Shown here in pieces: positions 28,797 through 37,364 of a stretch of DNA of 64,000 bases. The position numbers and the translations under genes are program-made. The stretch is taken from contig DATNPH010000215.1 in the NCBI GenBank assembly GCA_036703315.1, positions 1-64,000 on the forward strand, written 5' to 3'. The notes under the pieces were generated by a model. The model searched no databases, was not told the DNA's origin, and worked only from the letters and a program-made list of their open reading frames with translations. This stretch comes from DATNPH01 sp036703315 (lineage in GTDB: Bacteria > Cyanobacteriota > Cyanobacteriia > Cyanobacteriales > Coleofasciculaceae). Numbering within the stretch: position 1 is the stretch's first letter; every line of letters begins with the position of its first letter.

Positions 28797-29486
28797 TTAT
28801 GTGCTTCGCTTCGCGATCGCTAATAAATTATCACTATACCGAAGCCCCCTGAGCAGTCCTCCTGAAATGGTTTGCCAATAAACCCAAGGAATTTTGGGAA
28901 TACCGCCAACATTGGTAAAGACAAAGTCTGGCTTAGAAAATCCAGTTTCACTGAGAATGCGCTCAATGTCTTTGCGCAGCAATGCTGTGATGTGTGCTGG
29001 ATAGCACGTATCGCTGAAAGCAACAAAATGCCCTCGTAATAGAAGAGCAAACAAAGACCGCCAACTTTCATTATTCGGTGTGCTAAAAATAAGAGTGCCC
29101 CCAGGACGGAGTAAGCGAAACCATTCTCTCGCAACGGCTCTAGGATTTTCCAGATGTTCGATTACCTCAGCTGAAACGATAACATCGAAGCTTTGAGGAG
29201 GAAGAGCGAGAGCTTCATTAAGATCCCAACTGAGCCATTGAATAGATTCATCAATTCCGTCAGGACGCGACATCAGGTCAATAGCCGTAATGCGGCTAAA
29301 GCGATCTAATGCTTGAAGACGCTGTGTCAGATTTCCCGTACCCGCACCAAAATCTAGAATCTCCCCCTTGAGGTCAAGCTGTGTCAATATCTGCTCAAAC
29401 ACCGTGTAGACTGCCTCATTGCTAATGCCACAACTGGCAACTGAGGCGAGTTGACGCTGGACTTTGAGAGCTTGATTGATACTCAA
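28797..29486 (-). CDS. class I SAM-dependent methyltransferase (UbiG-like)
   Basis: Motif I is EILDFGAGTGNLTQRLQALD, the acidic loop is ITAIDLMSRPDG and post-I is FDVIVSAEVIEHLENPRAVA, followed by LLRPGGTLIFSTPNNESWRS. This is a Methyltransf_11/UbiG-type fold of 229 residues. The start is TTG at 29486, with GGGAG about ten bases upstream; there is no ATG before motif I. Its position between TylF and the response regulator keeps it in the locus. The substrate is unknown, most likely a sugar. Confidence 0.83.
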   Translation of the reverse strand: MSINQALKVQRQLASVASCGISNEAVYTVFEQILTQLDLKGEILDFGAGTGNLTQRLQALDRFSRITAIDLMSRPDGIDESIQWLSWDLNEALALPPQSFDVIVSAEVIEHLENPRAVAREWFRLLRPGGTLIFSTPNNESWRSLFALLLRGHFVAFSDTCYPAHITALLRKDIERILSETGFSKPDFVFTNVGGIPKIPWVYWQTISGGLLRGLRYSDNLLAIAKRST

Positions 29487-29542
29487 TTACTTTGTCTCCC
29501 AAGCTTCGTAGCGGTAAGTCAATGGGCAGAAATAAATATCAC

Positions 29543-29914
29543 TCATGCTGCTATTCGTAAAAGCTGTTCTACAGTATTCACTAAATTTTGGGGGTGAGAA
29601 AACTTAGACACGTAAGCATCAGCACCTTGCTTGTTACCCCAGTAGAAATCCCATACTTCGCTCTTCGTGGAGAGCATAACTACAGCTATCTTCTGAGTTT
29701 TTATGTCTCGTTTCAGGCGACGGCAGAGTTCATAGCCGTTCATCCGAGGCATGACGATGTCCAGAATCACAACATCAGGATACTGACTCTGAAGCAGTTC
29801 TAGTGCTTCGACGCCATCACCCGCCAAAATGACAGTTAGCCCTATTCTATTGAGGAGTTCTCTCATCATCTCTCGTTGGGTGAGGCTATCTTCCACAATT
29901 AAAACTGTACTCAT
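29543..29914 (-). CDS. receiver-only response regulator (CheY/PilH-like)
   Basis: The 123-residue protein is a bare receiver domain: VLIVEDSLTQREMMRELL with the acidic pair, VVILDIVMPRMNGYELCRRL with the phospho-accepting Asp at about residue 52, VVMLSTKSEVWDFYWGN with the conserved Thr/Ser, and DAYVSKFSHP with the conserved Lys. No output domain is present. It resembles PilH/PatA-type receivers used in cyanobacterial motility and phototaxis pathways. The ATG at 29914 (MSTVLIVED) is preceded by AGGTAGAGA. It sits within the polysaccharide locus with no histidine kinase beside it, so its partner is encoded elsewhere. Confidence 0.92.
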   Translation of the reverse strand: MSTVLIVEDSLTQREMMRELLNRIGLTVILAGDGVEALELLQSQYPDVVILDIVMPRMNGYELCRRLKRDIKTQKIAVVMLSTKSEVWDFYWGNKQGADAYVSKFSHPQNLVNTVEQLLRIAA

Positions 29915-30309
29915 ATTCTCTACCTGACGAGTAAACTTCACCTAGTGATCCAAGTATTAAAAGCTGATTTTTTTGTTCGTGTATACGTCACGTTTGAATT
30001 GTTTGCATTCGTCCTATTTTTACCCAAAAAACATATTAGTAAGACAATTGTGAAGTTTAAGTAAAGAAAAGCTAAAAAGCATGAGGGAGAACAGTTTTAC
30101 TTAAAGAAGTGGAGGGGAAAGCTTCGCCGCCTACAACTATCTAATAGCTGCAAGCTATAGCGATTCCTCAAACTGCTTTAGTGATTTCACAAGTGTCGAA
30201 GCCTAGTAGATTAGAAACTTCTTAGTATCCGTTTCTCCAGCCTTCGGATTCATCAGTGAGATCAATCCAAAATCGAATAGACTGCAAACCTATGTTTAGT
30301 TATACCCAC
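29915..30309. other. intergenic region upstream of the response regulator
   Basis: This 395 bp gap is the longest break within the minus-strand locus and probably contains a promoter for the response regulator and following genes. The right part has small hairpins such as ATAGCT-GCA-AGCTAT (about 30153). No gene, tRNA or clear terminator is visible. Confidence 0.4.
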
Positions 30310-31386
30310 TTACTTTTGATTTCCTAGCAGGCTGGCAAAAGTTTTAGCGTGTATCGGTAGGTTATGGGATTGGTACCAGGCATAGGCATTAGTTGCGATC
30401 GCCTGTAACTCATGCCTAGGCTTTGGGTCATCTGGCATCCAGTAATGTTTTCCCCCCTCTAAGCCATCTAATGGCAAAGTGCTGTATCGAGGGCTGATGG
30501 GAAGCAATCCGTGAGCGCAGTAAGCCGCAAAGATGGTAGATTTACCAAGATAGTCAGGGTGGTAGTCGAAGAATCCTGCTAAAGAATTTAATAGGATGTT
30601 GCTGATTTCGGTAGCAGATTGTTGCCCAAGTTCCACGATAGGCACACCATTAACGCTTGATAATCCTAGACTCACTGATGGTCCGACATCCCAGATTTCC
30701 TCAATTCCTAAACATTGACAAATCTGGCTCAGTTGAGCGAAGGATTCTCGATAAACCCGTAGTCGGTTGCTAGGACTACCAAAGACTACGACGCGCGGCT
30801 TACGCTGTGCCAGCGGTAACACCTGCTCAGGTTCTCCGATAGTTGAAAAGACTGGTAAAGGGAGGATTTGAGTTTGTTTGCCGAGACTCAGCTTATACAA
30901 AAGTTTAGCGTAGCCCTGGCGGCTGGTGAGAGTGCGATCGCTCAACTTCGCCAGACGAGCTGCTAAGTTTCTTTGTAGGGGCGATAACCAAAAAGAACTT
31001 GTCCATGGAGGTCGTCCATAGGCATAGACTTCATGAAACATGGTGACTAAGGATCGCTCGATATTTGCACCTTGCCAACGTTGCAAGCCATCCACTAACC
31101 AGATTGGACATCCTCGCTTAGCATAGCCATAACCCACATAATGCAGCAGGACTGGGGTTGCCGACTCACTGGGTAGCACTGATAATAAGGCATTGGCAGA
31201 ACAGGCACTTACTTGAGCGATCGCAAATCCTTCAATTTGCCTTGCTCCAGCCCATTTTGGGTCACCGACAATAAAATGCGTTTCTATCTCGAAATTCTGA
31301 CGCAATCTGCGAGCTAAATGCAGAGCATAGTCACCCACGCCATCAATTGCAGGAGGAAGACTGGTGATTATAGTGGTTACTCGCAT
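30310..31386 (-). CDS. GT-B fold glycosyltransferase-like protein
   Basis: The 358-residue protein begins MRVTTIITSLPPAIDGVGDY, with the DGVGDYA pattern typical of one GT4-like subgroup, and has TMFHEVYAYGRPPW in the acceptor domain and KPRVVVFGSPSNRLRVYRES at the domain link. The C-terminal half is shorter than in normal GT4 enzymes, and the EX7E motif is not obvious (GFFDYHPDYLGKSTIFAAYC occupies that place), so it may be an atypical or inactive member. It begins a sub-block separated from the response regulator by a long gap. Confidence 0.65.
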   Translation of the reverse strand: MRVTTIITSLPPAIDGVGDYALHLARRLRQNFEIETHFIVGDPKWAGARQIEGFAIAQVSACSANALLSVLPSESATPVLLHYVGYGYAKRGCPIWLVDGLQRWQGANIERSLVTMFHEVYAYGRPPWTSSFWLSPLQRNLAARLAKLSDRTLTSRQGYAKLLYKLSLGKQTQILPLPVFSTIGEPEQVLPLAQRKPRVVVFGSPSNRLRVYRESFAQLSQICQCLGIEEIWDVGPSVSLGLSSVNGVPIVELGQQSATEISNILLNSLAGFFDYHPDYLGKSTIFAAYCAHGLLPISPRYSTLPLDGLEGGKHYWMPDDPKPRHELQAIATNAYAWYQSHNLPIHAKTFASLLGNQK

Positions 31387-31441
31387 CGTTAGTAATTAGT
31401 CATTAGCTAAGACCAGAGAGGGATTCCATACTCTGAAATTT

Positions 31442-32260
31442 TTATTCGATCGTGGCATACCACTGTTCTGGACCTAAGCTTTTAAGGGAATATCCATAGT
31501 CGCGAAGTAGAGTTTGCGCCTCTTCCGGTTCAATGTTGAGAGCTGACATCCGAACAAGATTCTCTTCAAAAAAGATGTGGTGGATTTTATGCGATCGCAA
31601 CAACTGCTCTGCTCCCTGAAGCACCCAGGTATCTGCACCTTCCACATCTATTTTTAGAACCTCAATATAGTCATTCTGGCTGTTTAAGAAAACCTCATCC
31701 AGTGAAACAACAGGTACCTGAATTTCCCCCTTCTCCCTATCAACTAACAATCCTCCCCAGCTACTCTGTTCCTCTGGTCCCAACATAAAGGGTAAGCTTC
31801 CCCGCTCCTTCCCTACCGCTGTTTGCTGTACATCTACTTGAGCCTCCAGTCCATTATTGATTAAATTCAGTTTAAGGGCAGGAAAATTTCTGGGAGAGGC
31901 TTCAAAGGCAACAACTCGGTTCTTAGAGTTTGCAGCCGCCCAAATACAGGAGTAATAGCCATAATTTGCCCCTACGTCAATCATCAAACCACCCGTCTTT
32001 GCAAGTTGTGCAATTCGACGCGATGGTAATAGTTCGGAGAATCCTAGAAAGGCAATCTGTTTATGACTGATGTCTGTCGGCATCAGCTTTAATGAAACAT
32101 TAGGAGCAAACTCTAGAGAGGCATGCTCAAAGATAGCGGAAAATGAATTTTTCTGGTGATAAAGCTTCCAAAACAACTTTTCTCTTAACCATAGTGGTTT
32201 AATCTTCATTAACCGAGGTCGATGGTTTATTACCGGAATCGTTTCTTTCAAGTTTTGCAT
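31442..32260 (-). CDS. FkbM family methyltransferase
   Basis: The FkbM pattern is clear: GLMIDVGANYGYYSCIWAAA (motif I), RVVAFEASPRNFPALKLNLI, and VEVLKIDVEGADTWVLQGAE with the hallmark KIDVEGAE-like block (IEVLKIDVEGAD). FkbM enzymes are SAM-dependent O-methyltransferases. This 272-residue copy has an 80-residue N-terminal region before motif I. It lies 24 bp after the acyltransferase gene in the same direction. It probably methylates a sugar hydroxyl of the repeat unit. Confidence 0.9.
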   Translation of the reverse strand: MQNLKETIPVINHRPRLMKIKPLWLREKLFWKLYHQKNSFSAIFEHASLEFAPNVSLKLMPTDISHKQIAFLGFSELLPSRRIAQLAKTGGLMIDVGANYGYYSCIWAAANSKNRVVAFEASPRNFPALKLNLINNGLEAQVDVQQTAVGKERGSLPFMLGPEEQSSWGGLLVDREKGEIQVPVVSLDEVFLNSQNDYIEVLKIDVEGADTWVLQGAEQLLRSHKIHHIFFEENLVRMSALNIEPEEAQTLLRDYGYSLKSLGPEQWYATIE

Positions 32261-32284
32261 TACTTCTTATAGTGATAGAAATAA

Positions 32285-32854
32285 TTAGGAAAATAACCGA
32301 TGATAACTAGCACTATAGTCTAAGTCAGAGCGCCGATTCCCTATAGGTTTAGCCGGCACACCAGCAACAATTGTGAATGGAGCAACATCTTTTGTTACCA
32401 CTGCACCGGCTGCTATGACAGAACCCTTACCTAGAGTTACTCCAGGTAAAATCATTGCTCGTGTCCCAACAAAGACATAATCTTCAATAGTTACAGGACT
32501 AACGCCTCCTGAAAAATCAGGGCTTTGTGGGTAATGATCAGCTGTTAAGATACATACCTCAGCCGAAATCGAAACGCTGTCACCAATCGTGATAAAACCT
32601 CGATTATCCAAGCGACATTTTTGATTAATAGTACTATTTTTACCTAGTTTAAAGTTTTTTTTTGCATCAAACCAGGCATCCATAAAAATATAACTAGCCG
32701 TGCCAATTTGTAGCCCAAGACAATAACGATAGAAAGATAAACGTATAAAATGGAAGGGAATATGAGCGACTACACGATTAGTGAGATACAGAAGACCATC
32801 GAAATAAATTCGCTTTACTGTATTGAGCCAGAATATGTAGTTTACTTTGTACAT
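32285..32854 (-). CDS. hexapeptide-repeat O-acyltransferase (WcaF/LbH type)
   Basis: This 189-residue left-handed beta-helix protein has hexapeptide rungs such as IGDSVSISAEVCILTADHYP, VTIEDYVFVGTRAMILPGVT and LGKGSVIAAGAVVTKDVAPF, ending with the conserved VAGVPAKPIGNR. The H of TADHYP is a good candidate for the catalytic base, as in maltose/galactoside-type acetyltransferases (TxxH). It probably acetylates a sugar in the cytoplasm before export, distinct from the MBOAT route at the other end of the window. Neighbours at 10 and 24 bp indicate an operon. Confidence 0.9.
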   Translation of the reverse strand: MYKVNYIFWLNTVKRIYFDGLLYLTNRVVAHIPFHFIRLSFYRYCLGLQIGTASYIFMDAWFDAKKNFKLGKNSTINQKCRLDNRGFITIGDSVSISAEVCILTADHYPQSPDFSGGVSPVTIEDYVFVGTRAMILPGVTLGKGSVIAAGAVVTKDVAPFTIVAGVPAKPIGNRRSDLDYSASYHRLFS

Positions 32855-32864
32855 GGTCTACAGT

Positions 32865-33764
32865 TCACTTCAGCAATCGATGTAATAGATAGGGCACTCC
32901 AATCAAGTTCGGATATCTAACGAATGTTAAAATATATTGTATTAAATTAGGTTGAATACTCACCTGCCAATTCCTATTTTCAGAACCGAATAAATTTTTC
33001 CATTCCCTTTGAGCTTCTTCCTGTCCTATCTGCGCGATCGTGCTACTTTTTGTTTCAGCATGACACCGAAAATAACCTAAATAGTCATCCAGCTTCAGAA
33101 ACTTTCCGTACTGGTAGAGACGGCTAAAAAACTCTAAATCGATCGCGAACTTAAGACTCTCCTTTAATAATCCAGTTTTGTCCATAGCAAAACGCTGCCA
33201 AAACGCTGTTTCTGAGCAAACATTATACACCAACGTCGCTGGCTCAAATGGAGGTAGGTAATTCCATCCGATAACATCTCCGCCCTCATTAATCAAAATT
33301 CTATTGCCATGTACCACAATACAATCAGGATTCTCTTGAAAGGTTTTAATAATCTTGTAAAATGCTCCTTTAACATAAATATCATCACTATTAATCCATC
33401 CAAGTATTTCTCCGCTACTTTGTTTTAAACCTTTATTAATAGCCTGAGCCTGACCACTATCATCCTCACTAATCCAGTAAAACAAATGATTTTCATATTT
33501 CTTGATTACTTCAACCGACTGGTCAGTACTGCCTCCATCAATGACGATGTATTCCAGATTAGGATATCCCTGCAATAATACCGAGCGAATGGTTGCTTCC
33601 AGAAACTTTCCTTGGTTATAGCTAGGAGTAATAATACTAATGCGAGGCCACTCAGACCCATCCTGCATTTTGTCAGGTAACAGCTTAGTTTGTCTTGTCC
33701 AAGGCCATCCTGATTTACCAAAAGGTGGCGGTGGTAAATCCTTCAGAGATAGAGCAGTATTCAT
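32865..33764 (-). CDS. family 2 glycosyltransferase
   Basis: The 299-residue GT2 enzyme has RISIITPSYNQGKFLEATIR, YIVIDGGSTDQSVEVIKKYE, WISEDDSGQAQAINKGLKQS and GEILGWINSDDIYVKGAFYK, where NSDD is the metal-binding DXD equivalent. This SEDDSGQAQAIN variety is common in cyanobacterial and bacterial polysaccharide clusters. A C-terminal extension holds a helical segment rich in hydrophobic residues. It lies 5 bp from the upstream FkbM gene and 10 bp from the acyltransferase, so is in the same transcript. Confidence 0.92.
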   Translation of the reverse strand: MNTALSLKDLPPPPFGKSGWPWTRQTKLLPDKMQDGSEWPRISIITPSYNQGKFLEATIRSVLLQGYPNLEYIVIDGGSTDQSVEVIKKYENHLFYWISEDDSGQAQAINKGLKQSSGEILGWINSDDIYVKGAFYKIIKTFQENPDCIVVHGNRILINEGGDVIGWNYLPPFEPATLVYNVCSETAFWQRFAMDKTGLLKESLKFAIDLEFFSRLYQYGKFLKLDDYLGYFRCHAETKSSTIAQIGQEEAQREWKNLFGSENRNWQVSIQPNLIQYILTFVRYPNLIGVPYLLHRLLK

Positions 33765-33769
33765 CTTCT

Positions 33770-34531
33770 CTATCTCTTGATAAAGATACTATCTTGTTGA
33801 AGAGGAAGACCGTCATTTGGACTTTTTGTCTCTTCCCAGTTACCTGAGTAGACAAATCCTCGTTCAGCTAAAAGTTTATGAATGTCTCCGAATAAAGCCT
33901 GCCTTTCGTATAATTCGTAGAACGAGGTTTCTATGATAATTACCTTACTCCGCTCTAAAATATGACTACCTCCTTGAATTACTTTATCTTCGTAACCTTG
34001 TACATCTATTTTTAAGAGAATATTATCTTCTAATTCAAGTTTATTAGTAATCTTATCAAGAGCATTAATTTCAACATTCTCTAATTTTCCGCCTGATGTA
34101 TAGGGGAAGTTGTTTTTGTGAATATCTGCCATTTTTCTGATCGAAGAGCTAGGAGAGAAACTACTGCGATACATTGTGATTTCCCCTTGCTGATCACCCA
34201 CAGCCAAATTAAAAATGCTAAAGTTGTTCAAATCTTTTAAATTAGCCTGTAGTTCCAGAAAAATATCAGGTAAAGGCTCAAAGCAGTAAAATCGGGCATT
34301 TGGTAATATTGTATAAAGCTGTAAAGCAAACTCCCCCTTATGTGCCCCCACATCAATCACTGTATTGATATTCATATTCTGAAGCCACTTAAACTTGTCT
34401 TCCTCTAAGGGAGTAGTCTGATAAGTAATAATGTCATCCTTGGTTATTAATATTCCTAAATGACTTTTGATTATCTGAAACCCAAATAATGAGAAGAAAC
34501 CCTTTAAAGCATTTCTAATTAGCAAATTCAT
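33770..34531 (-). CDS. FkbM family methyltransferase (second copy)
   Basis: The 253-residue protein carries INTVIDVGAHKGEFALQLYT (motif I), ARFYCFEPLPDIFLELQANL and NILLKIDVQGYEDKVIQGGS, the FkbM signature with Gln in place of the usual Glu (KIDVQGYE), a subgroup frequent in polysaccharide loci. It is a divergent paralogue of the FkbM gene at 31442-32260. Neighbouring gaps of 5 and 12 bp place it firmly in the operon. Two FkbM enzymes suggest two distinct methylation positions. Confidence 0.9.
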   Translation of the reverse strand: MNLLIRNALKGFFSLFGFQIIKSHLGILITKDDIITYQTTPLEEDKFKWLQNMNINTVIDVGAHKGEFALQLYTILPNARFYCFEPLPDIFLELQANLKDLNNFSIFNLAVGDQQGEITMYRSSFSPSSSIRKMADIHKNNFPYTSGGKLENVEINALDKITNKLELEDNILLKIDVQGYEDKVIQGGSHILERSKVIIIETSFYELYERQALFGDIHKLLAERGFVYSGNWEETKSPNDGLPLQQDSIFIKR

Positions 34532-34543
34532 TTTTTTAATTAT

Positions 34544-35767
34544 TCAGGCTTTTTCTAGAAACGATAATATAGGTTTGACTTTCTTAGCAAAATCAAACTC
34601 TTCACTAAAGCAATTTTTAGCGTTTTCACTATAGTAATTATAATTACTTAAAATAATTTCTATTGCTGATTCTATTTCTAATAAATTTGATGGGTCGTTT
34701 ACCACTAATCCAATTTTATATTTTTCAACTAATTCATACAGAGAGTTTAAGTTTTCAACTAAAACTGGTTTGCCGTGCTTTAAAAAATAAGATAGTTTTC
34801 CGGAAGCCCTAGAAATTTGAGAGAGATTATTATTAATGTCACTGTAAAATATTAAACCTATAGTAGCAGATTCATAAATTCTACTAATTTGTTCATAGGG
34901 GAGTGGATTTAAAGATAGAAAAAGATTTCTTGAATTAACTTCTCTTAGCGATTTTATTAATGGGTCATCTATTTCTCTTTTTAACCTTTCATGAAAAACT
35001 AGAGCATATCCCTTGTTAGTAGAGGCAAATGCTTGAGCCAATTTTAAAAATGTATCCTCATCTATCCAGCCTACTTGAAGAATTATGTAAGGAAATTCCT
35101 CTTCACTCAAATGCAACAGTTCCCTAAAATAATTGGGAGATTGTGTATTCTGAAGTAAGGAATCTGAGGAACTAGCTGAGTTGGGTAGGTAGAATACTTT
35201 TGAGTGCTGATAGTGGTTGTATTCACAGAGCGTCTTAAACCTATCTTCATCTTGAACTATCACACCCTCTGCCTTCCTATACGCCAATTGCTCAAGTGCA
35301 TTAACAATCTTGGCAAACTTTTGTAAAAGCAGCGGATCATTGAGTTCTAGAGAAAGATATATAAAATTTTTTCTAAAGAAGTAAGATTTTATCAAGGCTA
35401 AGATAGAGCCATTGGTATCAACTCCTATACTAATATCATCTTTTAAACCTTTAAATTTCTTGTTTCTTATAATATGAATAAAATAATGAATTATAAAGCA
35501 TAATATCTCTATTATAGGGATGATAGTTTCTATCTTTAGCTTGTAAAGTATCTTAAGTGTTTTTAAAATTAGAGGTATGTCAAAAGCTTTTCGAAAGTAA
35601 ATAATTGTTGTTTTATCACCTATTTTTTCTAGTTTGTCAAACGGATTTTCTGTAGCATAAATAGTAACGTAATGTCCAGAATCATTAAGGGATTTTGCTA
35701 GGTTAATAATAGTGGGGGCAACACTTACATAGCCTTCATAGAAAAATATCGAATATGAATTGCTCAT
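34544..35767 (-). CDS. divergent GT4-like glycosyltransferase
   Basis: This 407-residue protein is the most AT-rich gene of the locus and has a lysine- and isoleucine-rich composition. GT-B character shows from SIFFYEGYVSVAPTIINLAK at the N-terminus, VIVQDEDRFKTL, VFYLPNSASSSD at the hinge, YIILQVGWIDEDTFLKLAQA, and SRASGKLSYFLKHGKPVLVE, where GT4 enzymes bind the donor. A hydrophobic stretch near residue 90-110 could be membrane-associated. The composition suggests recent acquisition. Donor specificity is unknown. Confidence 0.75.
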   Translation of the reverse strand: MSNSYSIFFYEGYVSVAPTIINLAKSLNDSGHYVTIYATENPFDKLEKIGDKTTIIYFRKAFDIPLILKTLKILYKLKIETIIPIIEILCFIIHYFIHIIRNKKFKGLKDDISIGVDTNGSILALIKSYFFRKNFIYLSLELNDPLLLQKFAKIVNALEQLAYRKAEGVIVQDEDRFKTLCEYNHYQHSKVFYLPNSASSSDSLLQNTQSPNYFRELLHLSEEEFPYIILQVGWIDEDTFLKLAQAFASTNKGYALVFHERLKREIDDPLIKSLREVNSRNLFLSLNPLPYEQISRIYESATIGLIFYSDINNNLSQISRASGKLSYFLKHGKPVLVENLNSLYELVEKYKIGLVVNDPSNLLEIESAIEIILSNYNYYSENAKNCFSEEFDFAKKVKPILSFLEKA

Positions 35768-35781
35768 GCTCTAATTCATCC

Positions 35782-36549
35782 TTATCCACGACCCACGCAA
35801 TAAACGCCCCAGGTATCAAATCCTGGTTCACGGTTGGTCATCCACTCCCGACATTCGATAGGTTCTAGCTGGAAATCTCTAAACAGCAAGTCGATTTCTG
35901 GCTTGAATAAGTAACGCATGGGGTGAGTCTCCTGAAGTTCCTCAACCGCACCTGTCTTTTTATCCTTGATGAAGACTTGATAATTAACATCCACTATATT
36001 TTGATTGGGATGCATCAGTGGTTCAGCAATCCGGGTGATAGTAATTTCTTCATCCTCCAAACGCTTAACACGAACAGTAGGGCGATCGCTTAGCACGGCT
36101 GGCCCATACCAACAATCGAAGATAAAGACTCCTCCAGGCTTAAGATGGGCTTTTACTGTAGCAAAGGCAGACTCTAAGCTTTCATTGGTGGTTTGGTAGC
36201 TAATTACATGGAAAAGTGAGATGATGGCATCAAATTGTTGGTCAAGGCGGATTGTCCGAAGATCCCCTTGAGAATATGCCAACCTCGATACTAGTTCTTG
36301 GGGAAGTTGGGAAAAGCGATCGCCAAACAGCTTTAGCATTTGAGCACTTAAATCTACGCCATGCACTTCGTATCCGGCTTGCACCAGTAGTAATGCATGA
36401 GTGCCAGTCCCACAACCTAACTCAAGGATAGATTGTGCTCCAGGAGCATAAGTCTGTAACAGCTGATGAATAAACTCTGTTTCCCTAACATAGTCTTTAT
36501 CACGATAAAGCAAATTATAGTAACGGGCATAGTTTTCGAAAACATGCAT
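35782..36549 (-). CDS. class I SAM-dependent methyltransferase
   Basis: The ATG at 36549 gives a 255-residue protein starting MHVFENYARYYNLLYRDKDY, typical of this subgroup, and lies 5 bp after the preceding stop codon, whereas the longer frame would overlap that gene. SAM motif I is QSILELGCGTGTHALLLVQA, the acidic loop VHGVDLSAQML, post-I QFDAIISLFHVISYQ, and motif III HLKPGGVFIFDCWYGPAVLS. This type is common in deoxysugar and polysaccharide clusters, including N- and O-methyltransferases. With an aminotransferase two genes upstream, N-methylation of an amino sugar is possible but unproven. Confidence 0.88.
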   Translation of the reverse strand: MHVFENYARYYNLLYRDKDYVRETEFIHQLLQTYAPGAQSILELGCGTGTHALLLVQAGYEVHGVDLSAQMLKLFGDRFSQLPQELVSRLAYSQGDLRTIRLDQQFDAIISLFHVISYQTTNESLESAFATVKAHLKPGGVFIFDCWYGPAVLSDRPTVRVKRLEDEEITITRIAEPLMHPNQNIVDVNYQVFIKDKKTGAVEELQETHPMRYLFKPEIDLLFRDFQLEPIECREWMTNREPGFDTWGVYCVGRG

Positions 36550-36554
36550 CTGAA

Positions 36555-37364
36555 TTAAGACCTTAGCTTGAAATAGAGTCCGTAGTAAAAAGGACAAGAT
36601 TTGTCTGGATGAAATGGAATGAAGCACCCATCAACTCGATCTTCCCAAATGTCAACCATTTCATACCCAATCTTATTCAGAGAATCAAGAAAATTAGTTT
36701 TATTAAAAATATAGGATGGATAAAAGACATTACCACCATTTTGTAAAGTAACAAACTGAAAGCCGTCATAGAGCGGTAGACGATTGATTAATAAGTGCTT
36801 AGGCTTTTCAGGCAAAGATGAAATAGATAAAGACAAATTTTCGACATACTGAATTGAACCGGATGCCAAGAAGACATCTTTCCCACTTGCCTCTTCAAAT
36901 TTCCCTGTAAAGATTAACTCTGAGCGATGTCGTCTTTCGGCTAGTTCCTTTCCTGCTTGGACTATTGCTGGTACATCACAGACAATCCATCTCAAATTAG
37001 CTGGATACTTGATGTACTTTTCATAACTATAAAAGTGGATTCCGACATTCCCACCAAAGTCAAAAATGCTAAGGTTGATTGGGTTAATCGTGAAAATTGA
37101 GTTCAGCCACAACAGAACAGGATAGTCATAGGACTGAACAGTCGTTTCCAACTCAACATCCTGCTGATAGTCCTGAGCTAGCTCACTATTGTCATAACCA
37201 ATACTTTTAGTTTTAGGAGCAGAGCGAATGGCTTCTTCAAAGGTCTCATAAACACCTCGGAAACAGCCATAGCAGTCTCCAGCGAACAGACGCTCATACT
37301 TTAATTCTTGATAATGTTGATAGAGTTGCTGTGCAAAAGGGAGGCGCAGAATGAATCTCCTCAT
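36555..37364 (-). CDS. TIGR04325-type putative methyltransferase
   Basis: The 269-residue protein has FAGDCYGCFRGVYETFEEAI, DFGGNVGIHFYSYEKYI (a degenerate SAM motif I with GGNVG), WIVCDVPAIVQAGKELAERR and SGSIQYVENL, all characteristic of the TIGR04325 (LIC12133) family found in O-antigen and capsule clusters. Its start overlaps the stop of the upstream aminotransferase gene by 4 bp (ATGA), so the two are translationally coupled. The family's reaction is not well established; methyl transfer is inferred from the Rossmann core. Confidence 0.82.
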   Translation of the reverse strand: MRRFILRLPFAQQLYQHYQELKYERLFAGDCYGCFRGVYETFEEAIRSAPKTKSIGYDNSELAQDYQQDVELETTVQSYDYPVLLWLNSIFTINPINLSIFDFGGNVGIHFYSYEKYIKYPANLRWIVCDVPAIVQAGKELAERRHRSELIFTGKFEEASGKDVFLASGSIQYVENLSLSISSLPEKPKHLLINRLPLYDGFQFVTLQNGGNVFYPSYIFNKTNFLDSLNKIGYEMVDIWEDRVDGCFIPFHPDKSCPFYYGLYFKLRS

